From Cynocephalus volans (lineage: Eukaryota; Chordata; Mammalia; Dermoptera; Cynocephalidae), in NCBI RefSeq assembly GCF_027409185.1, contig NC_084460.1, forward strand, positions 152,335,569 to 152,399,568: a DNA stretch of 64,000 nt, given 5' to 3'. The notes under the pieces are model-generated. The model made no database searches. It was not told where the DNA came from and worked only from the letters and a program-made list of their open reading frames with translations. Positions 10,761 through 24,053 of the stretch are shown here, one piece after another. Every line of letters begins with the position of its first letter. The stretch's first letter is position 1. Both the position numbers and the translations under genes were made by a program.

Positions 10761-11069
10761 TGATGGTGGCAGTTTCCTGAAAAGATAATCGGGTATGGGA
10801 TATTCATTTTACTGACCTTTAAGAGAAAGAAGAAAAGTTTCTCCAAAGTAGAAATTAAGATGAAGAAAAATTGGGATTTATGTGAGTGCGATTAATTTGT
10901 AGTCTTGGAAGCAAATTTTACCATTTTGGGATACTGTCTTTTCAATGAAGAAAAAGAGAAGATAATTTGCTGACAGTGAGGGAGGAAAAGTGAAGAAGCA
11001 CTGAATCCGTAGAGAAGGCATTGTTGGTTAGAGGGGAAGAACAAGCTCATTATACAACCTGTTGTTATC
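10761..11069. other. Unique DNA, nothing recognised
   Basis: No repeat or gene recognised in this purine-rich stretch. Confidence 0.4.
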
Positions 11070-11810
11070 TGGCTTTAACTCTTCGCCAGAAATCTCAAGT
11101 AATAAACCATCACTCATCTCCCCACAATAAGCTCTTCTTCCTTATCTATCAATTTCTGTTAATATTGTCATCATCATCATCCAAGTTACCCAAGTTCAAA
11201 ACCCTAGAAACACTGACATCTTCATTTACTGACAACCAAAATTGTATCTCAGTAATGTGCATGTGTCTTACCCAGCTACTACCCTAGCTTGGATTCTTAT
11301 TACTTCTTAGACTATCTCCCAAAATTCATTTAATCCACATCTGATACTGTATCTATATTATGCATTCTAAAATGAAGGCCGAGTAAATTAATTTATTTAC
11401 TTAAAAATCTTCAAAGACTCCCATGGTCTTCTACATAACCTGTAACCCCTCAATTGTGCATACCTGGCTTTTTGTGATATGATTCTGTTCTGTTTTTCAG
11501 TCTCACCTCATACTTTTTCATTATGTATAACCCATATTTCTTCTAAATAAATATATCTCTTCCCTATCACATCCCACTGTTTCATTAAGCCATTGTTCAT
11601 TAAGCTTCAAGTTTTATAATTCTAATACTCCTGACTTGTAAGCTAATTTTATTCACCTATACTTTAAGCCAATCACAAATCCCATCCTTATTATAATGTA
11701 TTTTCTCATCTACCCAGGCATCTAGGATCTCCTCCTTTTTCTTTGCCTTATTTCCCAGTTTTCTATAGTCTTTATTTCTGCATTTACATGTGTGTCATAA
11801 TTGTATTTGG
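11070..11810 (+). mobile_element. L2 LINE fragment, sense
   Basis: Pyrimidine-rich sense-L2 character: AAAATCTTCAAAGACTCCCATGG corresponds to the conserved L2 segment around the ACTCCCATGGYYTTCTAC motif, followed by CTCACCTCATACTTTTTC and cysteine/leucine-rich relic coding. The frame at 11021-11287 is part of this relic. Confidence 0.6.
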
Positions 11811-11814
11811 TGCC

Positions 11815-12010
11815 ACAGAAACAGCTGACATGAATTCAAATGTATGCTTTCCCTTTACTTAACTTACTATTATCATGAGCAAGTAGTGCAAACACTTTGA
11901 GCTTCAGTTCCTTTATTTGAAGAACAAAAATAGGAATTATATTACATTGCTGTGAAAGTGAAATGAAATAATACATGAAAACAATAAAATATAAACAATA
12001 AATGAAAACA
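11815..12010 (+). mobile_element. MIR SINE, degraded
   Basis: MIR order is visible: CTTTACTTAACTTACTATTATCATGAGCAAG, TGAGCTTCAGTTCCTTTATTTG, AATAGGAATTATATTACATTGC and GTGAAATGAAATAATACATG. It is diverged and its ends are approximate. Confidence 0.6.
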
Positions 12011-13785
12011 TAAAGCAATAAGATCCTCTCTCCTCTTCTATTTACTTTTACCACTCTACCATCTAAAACAATGTTTTTCACAAACTATCCATTCTATTAA
12101 TGTTTGCCAAAGTTAATTGAATATGTTAAAAGTTGTCTTTGTCTTTAATAATCTTTAAAAATCTTAATGCAAAATTAATGTATATAGCATCAGTCACGAG
12201 CTTCTCCTTGGAAATCATTTTTAGGTATTTTTTTCATAATAACCAACTAAAATCTGTATAATAAGGTGACAGATTTGTTTTTGCTTACTTGATTTTGTTT
12301 GTGTTTGTTTTGAAATAGGAAGTTGGGGCACTGTCGACAAGAAGTAGACCAAGTTAGAGTGCCATCATTTGAAGAAAGAAAGGAAAATGGAAGAAATAAA
12401 AGTAATGGGAAATGGGGAATAAGACAAATTTTGTTAAAACTTTAGCTTTGGGCCAATCCAGAAGAAAAAAAAAATCATAGAATAAATACTATAGCTTGAG
12501 GGCTAAAATTACAAAACAAAACAGGCTTTTCTTAGATCTCATTTTCCTTTAGGAGTCACACTTGACTTGAGATCAGCCTGCTAAGTACTAAAATATGTAT
12601 ATATTGAGAACGGAAACCACACACACAAAATGTAATTATTCAACTCCTATTTCATAATTTCACAAACGTGTGAAATATATAAAATATTTCCTAACTACCA
12701 ATTACAAAATAAAAAGACTTTTTTTATAAATCGCATAGGCATTTTCATGTCAGCAAAAACCTCTTGATGGCAACAAAGCTTTGTAATTCATAGGTGGATG
12801 TTTTTAATCCCACATTATAGCATGGTTATCAGAAATGTTTCTAATTCTATATTAAGCACAAAACTATTATATAATCAGTTTGTTACCTGAAGGGTGGATT
12901 ATGGCTTTGCATTTTTGTTAAGTTTTAAACTCATGCTTAAAATGAAATATACATGCTCAGTGGAAATAATACTAGCTGCATTTGTTGTTTACCATTTCAG
13001 AATACTGCAAAAACCACAGTGCTTTAAATCTGCCATGGAAAGTGAAGGAACCTTGCCAGAGATTCAAGGTGCTGTAAACATAGGAAGAATGATAGCATGT
13101 AAAAACTCAGGACAAATTCATGAGAAGCTCATAACTGAAAGGATGAGTAGGTGATTTCTAAACCCTGCAAGTTAATGCAGGCAGTATTCAATTTAGGTTC
13201 AGCAAATCTCAAAGGTTTGGAAATCAGATATTGAAATGTGGGATGGATTTTTTTCCCATAAAATAGTGTTACAAGTGGTAGTAAATTTTTTATGCTTCCC
13301 ACTCCCAAGTTTAACGAAACCGTATCCAAATATATGCACACACATGTATATATAAACATATACACATGTACCATTATAATATATATAATACCATATAATA
13401 ATAATTATAATATTATTTTATAGCCCCCTCTTTCTCTGTTTTTTTTTTTTTGTTTGATATGTCTGTGTCTAGGATCAGCAGCTTTATGTTGTTCAAAGTA
13501 TCTGCCAAGGATTGCCTGTTTTTGGTGAGAAGAGCAGTTAAAAAAGCCTTTGAGACTGAGCCATGTACTAATTGCTCACTAAGTTTGACATTCATACATC
13601 ACAGAATTTTTTGTCTGCTTAAGTATTTATTCTTGGTTACAAAGCTAACCTAATATACATGAAATGGTACATCGGCTTAGGAAGAACAGACAGAGGAAAC
13701 ATATCATCTTCTCTATGAGATCTTCATTAAAACAATGAAGAAAGTAACAATGATGTCTGTCCATGAGCCTGATCCTTAGATCTCT
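12011..13785. other. Unique AT-rich DNA, nothing recognised
   Basis: No gene or repeat recognised. Short frames near 12894-13154, 13129-13374 and 13413-13653 (both strands) carry no domain signal and overlap one another. Confidence 0.4.
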
Positions 13786-13792
13786 TTAGTGT

Positions 13793-13990
13793 TCAATAGT
13801 TTCTATCGGCCTTTCTCATGATGGGGTGAGAAGGATGTCTCTGTGAATTTCTGCATTTTTCAGTATTTGCCCATTTCTCGATTACCCTGATTTTTATTTC
13901 CTCATTCAGCACCCTATTTACTATATCCTCCCTTGTTTCCAGATGCTCCCTCAGGATTGAGAGATTGATGCTGTACTCTTCTTTCTTCAC
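13793..13990 (-). other. Unidentified hydrophilic open frame, about 65 codons
   Basis: The minus strand has an open stretch encoding a charged, helix-like peptide (for example REHLETREDIVNRVL, then IRVIEKWANTEKC), ending in TGA. Just upstream on the minus strand a different frame reads ENFPR, a motif seen in L1 ORF1, so this could be a decayed L1/HAL1 ORF1 or another retrocopy. No clean ATG, splice sites or family match are visible to me. Confidence 0.25.
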
Positions 13991-14159
13991 ATGAATTATC
14001 TTGGGAAGTTCTCAGTCATTTTAAGTAGCTCTACATTGTGCAACAGTTAGATATGTAGGCTGCTAGATAATCACTTCTGATCCCAAAGTTTTATGAAATG
14101 CCAGACTTTTTATGTTGTAATTTTACACCCTGGTGTTGTCTCCCAGATTCATAACTTCT

Positions 14160-14345
14160 GCTCCAACTAGGCATATATTTTTAGTCTTTACTGTTTGAAC
14201 ACAATTGCTTACTTTTCCTATCTTCCTTATTATCATTATCTCTGTGAGGATAGGGACTTTATGCTCTTTGCCTTTCAGTCTGTAGTGTCTAAAAGAGTAT
14301 CTGGCAGTAAGCAGTTTTTTAAAGAATAAATATGCTTATGAAATT
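14160..14345 (+). mobile_element. L2 LINE 3' end, sense
   Basis: GTGAGGATAGGGACTTTATGC, then TCTGTAGTGTCTAAAAGAGTATCTGGCAGTAAG and TAAAGAATAAATATG, matches the order of the L2 3' terminus (GGGCAGGGAC ... CCTGGCACATAG ... AATAAATATTTG) with heavy decay. Confidence 0.6.
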
Positions 14346-16510
14346 ATTTTTAAAAGTGAAATACTATACTATGAATTAGAGAGCAAATTCAAGGTCATAA
14401 AAATGTTAGTAGGTAAAATATGTACTCCATTTCTGATAAATTTGAATTTTGATTGAAATCAAGAAAAAACAATGAGAAATTATGGAGTTGAAAATACTAA
14501 AAATTGCTACCCTTAACTTGCATGTGGTAAAAGAGACTGTCAGTAGTATTCATCATGGTCATTAAAAAGTGAAAACCGGAATTAAAATCACAAGTGCTAA
14601 AAATGAATGAAAAATGTTACATTACCCATGTAGATATAGAAGGCATAGCTCACCTCCTCCCTGTTCAGGTATTCTTACATAACCAGATTGTGCTTCAATG
14701 CTTTTTTCTTCTTAATAGGTTCACTGCTAACCTATTTAGGGATCAGAGAATAGGTGATAGGAATAAATAGTAAGTCTTCAGCTTTGTAATGCTGCCCAAA
14801 AGACCTTAATCAACAACTATTGATTTTAAGTCTAGGGGGAGGTCAGCCACAGTCATGTACATTAATATTTATTAAAAGTTGTAGGTGAGGTATAATAAAA
14901 TTAGATTTGCTATTTATCTGCATTTGGATGGCAAGGAAATTAGGCTGTAAAAGCACCAATAATTGATTTCAGTTATTTTCTTTACTTTAGCTTGGCAGGC
15001 TTCCGGTGCTGACTTGTGAGTGAATTCGGAGGTCATGTTTACACAAATCAGACCCAAGAACAGAGGGCTCCAATACTTTTATCACAAAATCTGAGTCAAG
15101 GGATAAGCAGTTATATACATAGGAGTAACAATGCAATCTAAATTCCCTGTAATCTGTTTTTTTCCCTTCTTCGTCTTTCATAGGGGATATTGAATTTACA
15201 GAAGACTACTAAGCGTGATAAGAGGGAACTTGGTATGACCCCATGTATTTAGGAGTCTTACATAACTTGAAGATGTAGAAGTCAACTGAGAGCAGACCAT
15301 TCAGAAATCAACAAAAGCTGATTGTTATCTATTGAATTGGAAGTTTTCGAAATGATGTAAAAAGAAAGAAGAAAGGAAGAAAAAAAGGATGAAAGATCAA
15401 TTTCTATATTTCACTTATTCTCTCCTACATTTTTAACATCTCAGTGTTGATGGAGTTGATTATTGCTAGTGATAGGGAGGTAGAAGGAATAGTGCAAACA
15501 AAGCTAGTAAGAAAACTATAAGGCTATATCCCATGGGCACTGTGGTCACACTGGGGCAACCTGCAAAGTCCCATATTTAAAAGTTCTGCTTATTTTTATA
15601 TTTTAGAGACTAGGGAGAAATTCAAATTTTGTCCCTGTCATCTGTATCTTTCACCCACAGAGGTCACTGCAGGGTATGATTCTCCCACAAAGCACAAAAC
15701 AATAGATACCTAGAGTACATTGCAGCACAAGAAAGTATAGAAGGAGACAGCATTTATGATTGAGATAAAGTGGACTCATATTACCACGTAGTTTGCCTTA
15801 ATGTTAACTTGCATTTATATAATAACTCATGCCCTTTCAAAGCATTTTCACATGTCATTAGAAATGCACAATTATCTCCGAGTTGTAGGTTGCTGACAGA
15901 TGTCCTGTTCATTATGTCAGCATTCTTAACACAGTGACAGTCATATTTCAAACCACCATTGCCAGTGAACTCAAAGGAAATTGCAGATAAAAAGAAAGCA
16001 TTTCAGGACTAGGATGGAATAGGGATAGAGGACCTAGCTTACCCATGAGAAATCTTGAGAAATAATCGCCAGCAAATCCAGCTGTAGGACATGACAAATT
16101 TGAACTGAGATGATCATCATCAATCAGAAAAGGTGCAGAATGAATATTCAAGCCCAGATGTCCAGATGGATCAACATCAATCAGGTTTCTTTAAATGAGT
16201 GTTGATAAAAGTGACTACCTAGCTGCTAAACCACACCCAATTATTCTTGTTCCTAGGTATATAGCTAGACCACAATACTTGAATCATTACTAGGTAGTAT
16301 TAACTGTAAAGCGCAAATACCATTTTTTGTAGTGTTATGTGAACAAGAAATAAATTTCTAAAATGTTCAAACCACTGTACATTTTTTATAGGTCTGCAAG
16401 AGCAGGTAGAATAACCTTAACCTATAGTCCAACTGCATATAGTCATCCAAAGGTCAATCAATATGCCTCAGGCACTCTAGTCTCCTTTCTGGAAAATGAT
16501 CAGAAAATGA
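14346..16510. other. Unique DNA, nothing recognised
   Basis: No gene or clear repeat. A 64-codon minus-strand frame at 14987-15181 and a 67-codon one at 15948-16151 show no family features. Confidence 0.4.
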
Positions 16511-16514
16511 TCAG

Positions 16515-16560
16515 ATTTTTTTTTTTATTGTTGTTGTTGTTATTATTATTATTATTATTG
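16515..16560. repeat. Poly(T)-(TTG)n-(TTA)n microsatellite
   Basis: A T run, then TTG units, then about seven TTA units. It explains the leucine run in the overlapping frame at 16363-16659. Confidence 0.9.
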
Positions 16561-18539
16561 CCACTGTTGGCTTCATTTCAATGTCTTCTAGTCCCCTTCA
16601 GCTCCTTAAAATTAACAAAAGAGCTTAAATTCCACTGTTTAAGCCCTAGTGTGCCTTAGGACAAGGTTTGCTTATAACCTTTCACCTCTACTATATGCTG
16701 CTGCTAGACTCTGTGCCACTTCCTTACCCATTCCAGATTTGGGGCCTGAACCCTACTAAGCATTGGCTTTTTCACTTTTGAGTGCCCTGACCATTCTTGC
16801 TTCATGAAGACATTATTGATTCTGCCACTGATAAATTAAAACAGAAGACGTCATGGTTCCTCATGGATGGGTAATTATGCAGAAGGACAATGATTGCCAG
16901 AACTATGGAGAAACTATAACCCCTACTGAGAAAGAAAATGAAATAAGGGGCTATGACACTTGCCAGTCTCCAGGTAAAAACACCTGGAGTTTAGAATTTC
17001 AGAAAGGAAAATAAACTGATAATACTATGGCATAAACACCATAGTGCATATGAAAATATTATTTAAAATATTACTTAATTACAGTATGTGTGTATGTGTT
17101 TGTGTTTATTATTTATGCTGAGAAGTTAGTAGCTCAGTTCAGACCCAAACTCTCTGCTTGCAGCAGCAAGACTAATTCCAGACTTTGTAAGATGTAAATA
17201 TGTCTGTGATAGCCTTGGTAAGGAATTACTCAGGAATTGCAGGAATCAGATCCCACAGACTGATCAGTATGTACAAGTAAAAAAGGCAGAAAAAAGTAGG
17301 CTGGCAAAGATTTGAGCTAAGGAGCTATTAAATAAATGCTTACTGTCTCAATAAATGGCCAAATCCAAGGTCTGTACGGACATAGTTATTATATACAGTA
17401 GGTGAGAATTGGAAGAGGAGTCAAATTCTATTTAAAAAATAAATACATTTATCAACCTTCATTTTAAAGTTTATTGTGTATAGCCAGGCATTTTGGGTAT
17501 CTTTACTGCATTATGCAGATTCATGAACTGAAGTACTCTTAGTTGATTTTCTTTTCTTTTTCTTTCTTTCTTTTTTTTTTTTTTTTTAGATAATAACTGC
17601 AGAGGTCATGCTAAGTTCTCTCTTATCACTATGTTCGCATTCAATAACCCTCCAAGGAAGAAGATTGCAAGACTTCAAACATCATTTCTAATAACACATA
17701 GACAACACTCATCTTCACATTTTCTTTCATTCAAGTATCAATTTCACAAGGTTTTAATTTTCCTGGGTCTGCTTGGCACATGCAAATGCAGATACAGAGT
17801 AATGACATTATCATAGCCTCAATTTGTATTACTCATTAACACGTAATATTTATTATCTCCTTAAAATAGTTTATAACTATAGTGACCTTGGGCTTTTGTG
17901 TTTTCTTTCTATTATAAATTATTACTTCCAATCATTTCTCTTTATTGTTATAGCTTTAGATATTAAAAAGAAAAAAATAATAGACTCACCATTTAAAAAT
18001 ACTGTCCTAAATACAAGCATATGTAATAGACACCCAAGTAAAAGCATATAAAATCTTAAATGTATTTTGTTAACACAATCTCATAAGTGTTATGTTTTAA
18101 CATGTTTTCAAGGATACTTTTTAAATTGCCATTGGAAAAAATACAACAAATGGGAAATGCTCAACTAAAACAATTACAGCAAACTGGCCGAAAATGTTGT
18201 GAAATGCTTTAGCAAAAGATTGAACTTCTGCAGGCAAACCATGATATTTTATACTTTAAGTTATTAATGAATGCACTGATATGCTCAAAGAAAATGTTAA
18301 ATCGTTGATATTCAACAAAAAACATTTTAGAATAATTGGAAAGCAGAGATTTCCAAATTAGGCCACAATCATTAAAGGTAATACACAGCATTGTATAATC
18401 CTTGTTTATCAGTATTATGATCTATTACCTTTAATTTCTCTTTAACAAATGGCAGACCTCTGCATGCACATTCTGTTTTTTAATATATTGCTTTTTAAAA
18501 AACTACAAAATAAATAAATTCTGATTGAATGTAGTTTTT
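16561..18539. other. Unique DNA with a CT-rich run at 17547-17588
   Basis: The only obvious structure is a CTTT/poly(T) stretch at 17547-17588, preceding an AG (TTTTAG, about 17584-17589). That resembles a splice acceptor, but I see no exon-like frame after it. Otherwise nothing recognised. Confidence 0.4.
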
Positions 18540-19505
18540 AAAAATGTAGAAGAGTATAAACTTCTCTATTGTACACAAATTCACTTTTCAAAAAATAGTA
18601 TATGTAGATCATTATATGTTCTTTTAGATCCTTTTCTGTACACATGCAAATAAGTAATACAAACTCTTATATGTTTGCATGTATGCACATACGTTATTTA
18701 GTGTGATGGTGTTATATATTCTGTTCTATGACATAATTTTTTCACTTATCAATGCTTTACACATAAAATTATCTATATGATTATATATGTGCTCTCTTGG
18801 AGGGTTCTTATTATTCTTTATTTTAGTGTACAATAATTTACTCATTCTCCAGTTAATTGATGTGTGAGTTCTTCTGGTGCTTTAATATACCCATACGCTG
18901 CAATGAATATTCTTGAAGGTATTTTCTGTGCTTGTTTGAGTGTTTTTGTGAGACAAAATTCTTCAATGTATTGATAGGCTGAACAATATAAACATTTAAA
19001 ATTGTGATAGACACTTCCAGTTTGCATTCCTCAATGCCTGAAATCAATCAAAAACAGCATACGAGAATATCCCCTTCCTTATGCACTTGCTAATGATAAA
19101 TATTATAAAATTCAAAATGTTGGACAGCATTGATTTAACAAAGTTAAACATATTTCTTGTGCCAATAGTCAATTGAACTGTTTCCTCTTTAATTTTGCTC
19201 TTCCCCCCCTCCACACCTTAATTATATGTCCCAGGAATTAACGCTATGCCACAAATATTTTCTCCCAGTTTACCAATTTTGATTTAACTAAAACTTAGCT
19301 GATTGTGCATTTTGCCTTAGATAAATTTTTCCCTTTTATATATTCTTTTTTTATAAATATTTTTCCACAAGGCTTTTGGGATTTGTGTTGTGCTTGGGAA
19401 TTCTTTTTCTCCCTGAGTAGGGGGAAGTATCATCTAAAATTTTCTCCTTTGTTATCTTCTAGTACACACATATAGTTACATACATATGTTTAGCTCTTTG
19501 CTGAA
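18540..19505 (-). mobile_element. Old L1 LINE 3' region, antisense
   Basis: On the plus strand the order of segments is that of an antisense old L1 ORF2/3' UTR: TTTTTCACTTATCAATGC, CCATACGCTGCAATGAATATTC, TTGTGATAGACACTTCCAG, TATTTTCTCCCAGTTTACC, and CACAAGGCTTTTGGGATTTGTGTTGTGCTTGG near 19380. It is heavily diverged; frames at 18842-19047 are shadows of it. Confidence 0.7.
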
Positions 19506-19689
19506 TCTTATATCCTAATTTTAATTCTAAATATGCACCTCATCAAAGTCTTACCATTTTCATATAAACAATGAAAAAATGTGCTATTTATGAAATGTTT
19601 TTGGCGTGAGATGATGATGCTTCTCATCTGGGGATCCACCTGATGAATCAGTGATATAGGGCTTTGAATACAGAAAAGAAATTTTGCAT

Positions 19690-20640
19690 TCATTTTATTG
19701 TTTCTAAGTGTAATGGAAAGCCACAGGATGACTTTAAACAGTAGACTCTAAATGAAAAATGGACTGTGGGAGTATACTCTCAACCGATTGGTATCTTCGG
19801 ATCTAAACTGTGTCTCCTGCAAAAATCATGGATACATGATCCATTGGCAAGAAATTGTCACAACACTTTTCACCCTGCTGATGAACAAAGCTTTAAAATC
19901 TAATACCTGACTGGGTGGCCAATGCAACAACTCTACAGGTGAAAGCGGAGCCTAAATATTTGATACACTGTAAGATGTTTCCACTATGTTAGGAAACTAA
20001 TTCAAGAGTTGATTCTAGAAAATTTAATGACCTAGGCCATTATAAAAGAGGTAGAAAAAATGATAGTTTCAGAATAAGTTATGGAGATAAAAATCAATAA
20101 GTTTGATGTAAGGATGTTTGCTATAGTATAGATGATAATATTATTTACTGACATGAAAACAAACAAACAAAAACTAGGAGAGTTTGAGTAGGAAAGAGTA
20201 AATTAGTTTTTGACTTATTAATTTTGAGATGCTTATTAGTTGTCCAAATGAAAATATAAAGTAGGTATTTGATTACATGTATACAGAGTTCAGTAAATAT
20301 CTGGATGTATACATTTGGAAGTTATTGGCATAGACATGATATTTAAAGACACTAACCTATTGAGATTTTTTAGGAAAAATGTACAGATAAAAAAGGGAAG
20401 TCAGCTCAGGATATGAGCCCCAGTGGATCACCAATATTTTAGAGAACAAAAAGAGAAGGTAGGAGCAGAAAACGAGACTAAGAAGGAGCTGTCAGTATGG
20501 TAAAGGGAATACCTTAAGAGTATTCTACCAAGAGAAGACAGGATTTCAAGAAGAAAAGTGTCCTCGACTTAACTGAATATTTCTGACACTTCAAAGGAGA
20601 TAAAGAAATTACCAAGGTCATTTGTGACCTTAATAAGAAC
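19690..20640 (-). mobile_element. L2 LINE, antisense, with an unrecognised middle
   Basis: Starts with AAGTGTAATGGAAAGCCACAGGATGACTTTAAAC and continues with L2-antisense segments: TTTGAGATGCTTATTAGTTGTCC, AAATATCTGGATGTATACATTTGG, ATATGAGCCCCAGTGGATCACC, and CAAGGTCATTTGTGACCTT at the right end. Bases about 19790-20050 fit poorly and may be another, unidentified insertion. Confidence 0.65.
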
Positions 20641-20644
20641 ACTG

Positions 20645-21055
20645 TTATCTCTTAACCTTTTACTTGGTCCAAATGTTGTGATTGGTTTAACAAATAGAAT
20701 GTGTGGGGGAAGTGACATTATATGACTTTCATAGATAAGTCACAATAGGAAATACAGTTTCTTTGTGGTTCTCTTTCTCAAGATACTCACTTTTGAAACT
20801 CATTCAGCCTGCTGTGAGGAATCCAAAACCATCCCACAGGCAAGTACCACATGGAGAAGGCCGTGTGTGCAGAAATGGGGCCTTCAACTGATGGTCATTA
20901 TCACTTGCTGGCTCTGTTAGTAAACAAGCCTGCAAAGGATTCTAAGCCCCCAGCCTTCATATATTCTAGCTGAGATCCATACATTATAAAGGAGTGACAA
21001 ATAACGCCTGCAGTGCTTTTTCTAAATGTATGACCCTTGGGATCTGTGAATACAA
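20645..21055 (+). mobile_element. MLT1-type MaLR LTR, old
   Basis: Contains MLT1 landmarks in order: TGTGATTGGTTTAACAAATAGAATGTG, GGAAGTGACATTATATGACTTTC, GAAACTCATTCAGCCTGCTGTGAGGAATCC, ACCACATGGAGAAGGCC and CCCCCAGCCTTCATATATTC. It is more decayed than the neighbouring LTR. Confidence 0.65.
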
Positions 21056-21060
21056 TAGTT

Positions 21061-21482
21061 TGCTGTTTTGAATGTGTTCCCTCTGAAATTCATGTATTAA
21101 AACTTAATGGCCAATGAGATAGTATTAAGAGGTGGGTGTTTGGGGGTGATTAAGTCATGAGGACTCCACCCTCATGAATGATTAATGCCCTTATAAAAGG
21201 GGCTTCAGGGAGAGTTTGTTCCTCTATGCTCTTCTGTTCTTTCACCATGTGAAGGCACAGCGTTCATTCCCTTTTTTGTTTTTCCACTTTCTGCATATGA
21301 AGATGCAGCAACAAGGTACCATCTCGGAAGCAGAGAGAGCCAGTCCTCACCATACACAGAAACTGCTAGTGTCTTGGTCTCGGACTCCCCAAAGTGCAGA
21401 ACTGTGAGAAATAAATTCATGCTGTTTTTAAGTTATCCAGGCTCAGGTTATGTTGTTATAACAGCACAAATGGATTAAGACA
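21061..21482 (+). mobile_element. MST-type MaLR solo LTR
   Basis: Begins TGCTGTTTTGAATGTGTTCC, with GAGGTGGGTGTTTGGGGGTGATTAAGTC, CCACCCTCATGAATGATTAATGCCCTTATAAAAG, GTGAGAAATAAATTC and a right end of GGATTAAGACA. TAGTT (21056-21060) and TAGCT (21483-21487) are a likely 5 bp duplication with one change. Length is 422 bp, typical of MST. CTTATAAAAG serves as the TATA box and AATAAA as the poly(A) signal in family members. Confidence 0.85.
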
Positions 21483-21487
21483 TAGCT

Positions 21488-24051
21488 GTTTTCCTCCATT
21501 ACATTTTGATGTACTATGTTATGAAGCCATAGTAACTAGAATTGGGATTCCATAATCCCAGTGTAGCTGGGGAGAGGAGACAAAAAGAATGTTGGCAAGG
21601 ATGGTTAGGCGGTAAAGTGCAAAGGCCTTTGGCTTTTCCTCTGAATGAGAATGAAGCTTTTGGAGGGCTCTGAACAGAGGAGTAACGAGATCTGACTTAT
21701 GTCAACACATGTGTTTGCTTTTTCTTGAGGCGGCAAATTCTTGACATTCTTCGTGTTCTCTATCAAAAGCAAACACAACCCTGTTGCAGTAACTTCTACT
21801 TCCATTTCTTTTTTTTTTTTTTTTTCTGGAAATGTAACTTTGGGTTGGTAGGAAAATCCCACAAAATGCCATTGATAATTCTACATTATTTTCAGCTCTG
21901 TTTTCTTCTTTGACCTAAGTTACTCACAGAAAACTATTAAGGGAGACATTGACCTGTATGGCATTCTTAATATTTATCTCTTCTTCCTAATTATGCCAAA
22001 GAATAACACATTTTCAGCAGAGAATACTTTGTATTGAAGATTCTTATCTAAATTAAATTCTTAAGAAGAGGAAAAAAAATGTAATCTCATAGGTCTGTTA
22101 AACTTTAGATCAAATATTTTGGTCCACCTTTACATAACTGCTTCAACAATGCCCAAGCAATTGGGTAAAAATTAAAAATATCAAGAGCATGATTCCTCAG
22201 AAGTATGGTTTAGAAATGCTCATAGTTGGTAATGGTTTGTTTGCAAGATGCTATATATTTTCCTCATCTAAGAAATAATACACTGTCACATTAGCAGTTT
22301 TGCTAAAAAAGGTTTTGTTATCAACCATATTATTTTTCAAAGATAAGAAAATCTGAAGTTGCCATAACTACAAATATTGAGTGCAATGATATTCTCTAAA
22401 TTACGTGTTTTATTTCTCTACAAAACTTGTAAAATGAAAGATAGAAATCCTACTATAATTAAATGGTGAGCAATCCCTATGGAAAATATACTTCTCATAA
22501 GGTGTAAAATATGTTTAACGAAGAGGCAAGATCTCAATACAATGTAGTTTTCCTGTGATGCCTCACAGTCCTTAGATTTGCAAGACATTAAATCAAATAC
22601 TTAATAAAATTTGAATTCCAGGAGACCATTTTTTCCTTTTCATAACAAACAAATTGTATCATATCACGAAGACGCTGAAAAAAAAGCCACCCTAAAAATC
22701 AAACTATTAAATAAATAAGCACATTTTAAAACACATTAGTATTTGTGATTTTTGTTTATATAACCATCTATGTTTCTAAATGACAATTACTTTTAATATC
22801 ACAAGTTATTTGGATGTGAGCTTAGTAAGGCTAAGAAATGTTGCTTCAAATAATTTTAATTTATTCAGAATAAAAAATATATAAGATTATTTTTACAATG
22901 CATTTTCATTGTATATTTACATCAAAAGATAGTCATTAATAGGTAAAACAGATTTTTAACAGCTACAGGTTTAGCCTACATAGTTCAGAAAATAAAGTAA
23001 AAACTCATGATTTCCATCTCTAAATGATACCCTGGAAGCTCTAGAAATTGATTCTGTCTTATCTTTACCACTTGTTACCCATGAGCCCTTGATTGCTGTA
23101 GCTGCTATATTAAACTAATATTATAGAAAACTTCACAATATATATAAAACAGGCCTTCTCATCAGATGAAAAGCACCAGGGTGGGAAAGAAATTCAATTA
23201 TTTATTTATCCTGTAGGAATAGAGAATTTTATTATCTAATATAAATGTGCTTTCCCTTTGTGTTTTCAGGTTAACCCTAGAAACTGCCAGCTGAACCTGT
23301 GTTCTCATATTTTTTGCTAACACACTTTATTCAAATTTACCATGGGGTAGGAAGGTTTGAAGTAACTACATTTTCTATGTGTAAGGGCTAGAGATACTAA
23401 ATGAAATAATCCCTTGCAGCCAAACCCATTTCCTAATGTGAGCAAGGTTAATTTCAACAATGATCTTGAAGATCTAGACAAAATTATTTTATTACAATAT
23501 ATTGTTTTATCTAAAAACATGGTGCTAGAGTAGCTGAGACAGATTTGAACCATTCGAAGATGTGACTAAGGATGTTTCTAAAAGTGAAAGAATGGAGTCG
23601 TAACAGAATGCAGTATGAGTAACATAGAAGACTTCCTCTCTCATCAGACATGGGAGCCTTTACTTTTCTACCTTTCACGGTTTTCGAAGATACTAAAGTT
23701 TTTTGAAGTAAAGTTATTAAAAATAACTTTCATGATACAGTGGTTATTGACCTGGTTTTATGAAAATAACTGTTCTGTCTTTTTCTCCAAGGAGGTTTTA
23801 CTGAATTTTACTTTTGATTTACATATTTCGAATTGTTTCCCAATCAGTGACAGCCTTCTTTTCCTTTGTTGTGTTAGTGCTTCAGAGTGAAATGTCCTGA
23901 AGTCAAATGGAACTGACAGATTTTGGAACTGACAGAATTTGATGTTCACCTTTTTATTTCTCAGTCAAATCTAGTTTTGTTTTTCCAGCATGTAGTTACT
24001 ATCTTTTCATGTGTATAATGCATACATATTTAAATATATGTAAAATGTATG

Positions 24052-24053
<2 letters not shown>
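21488..24053. other. Unique AT-rich DNA, nothing recognised
   Basis: No gene or clear repeat. A poly(T) run at 21810-21826 and short frames (21605-21913, 23317-23949) have no supporting features. Confidence 0.4.

Noticed and set aside
10396..10788. 130-codon frame, cysteine-rich
   Set aside because: It spans the end of a MIR, an unplaced stretch and the end of a Tigger element, which explains it without a gene.
17547..17589. Polypyrimidine tract followed by AG, like a splice acceptor
   Set aside because: No exon-like open frame or donor follows; pure T/CT runs are common in this window.
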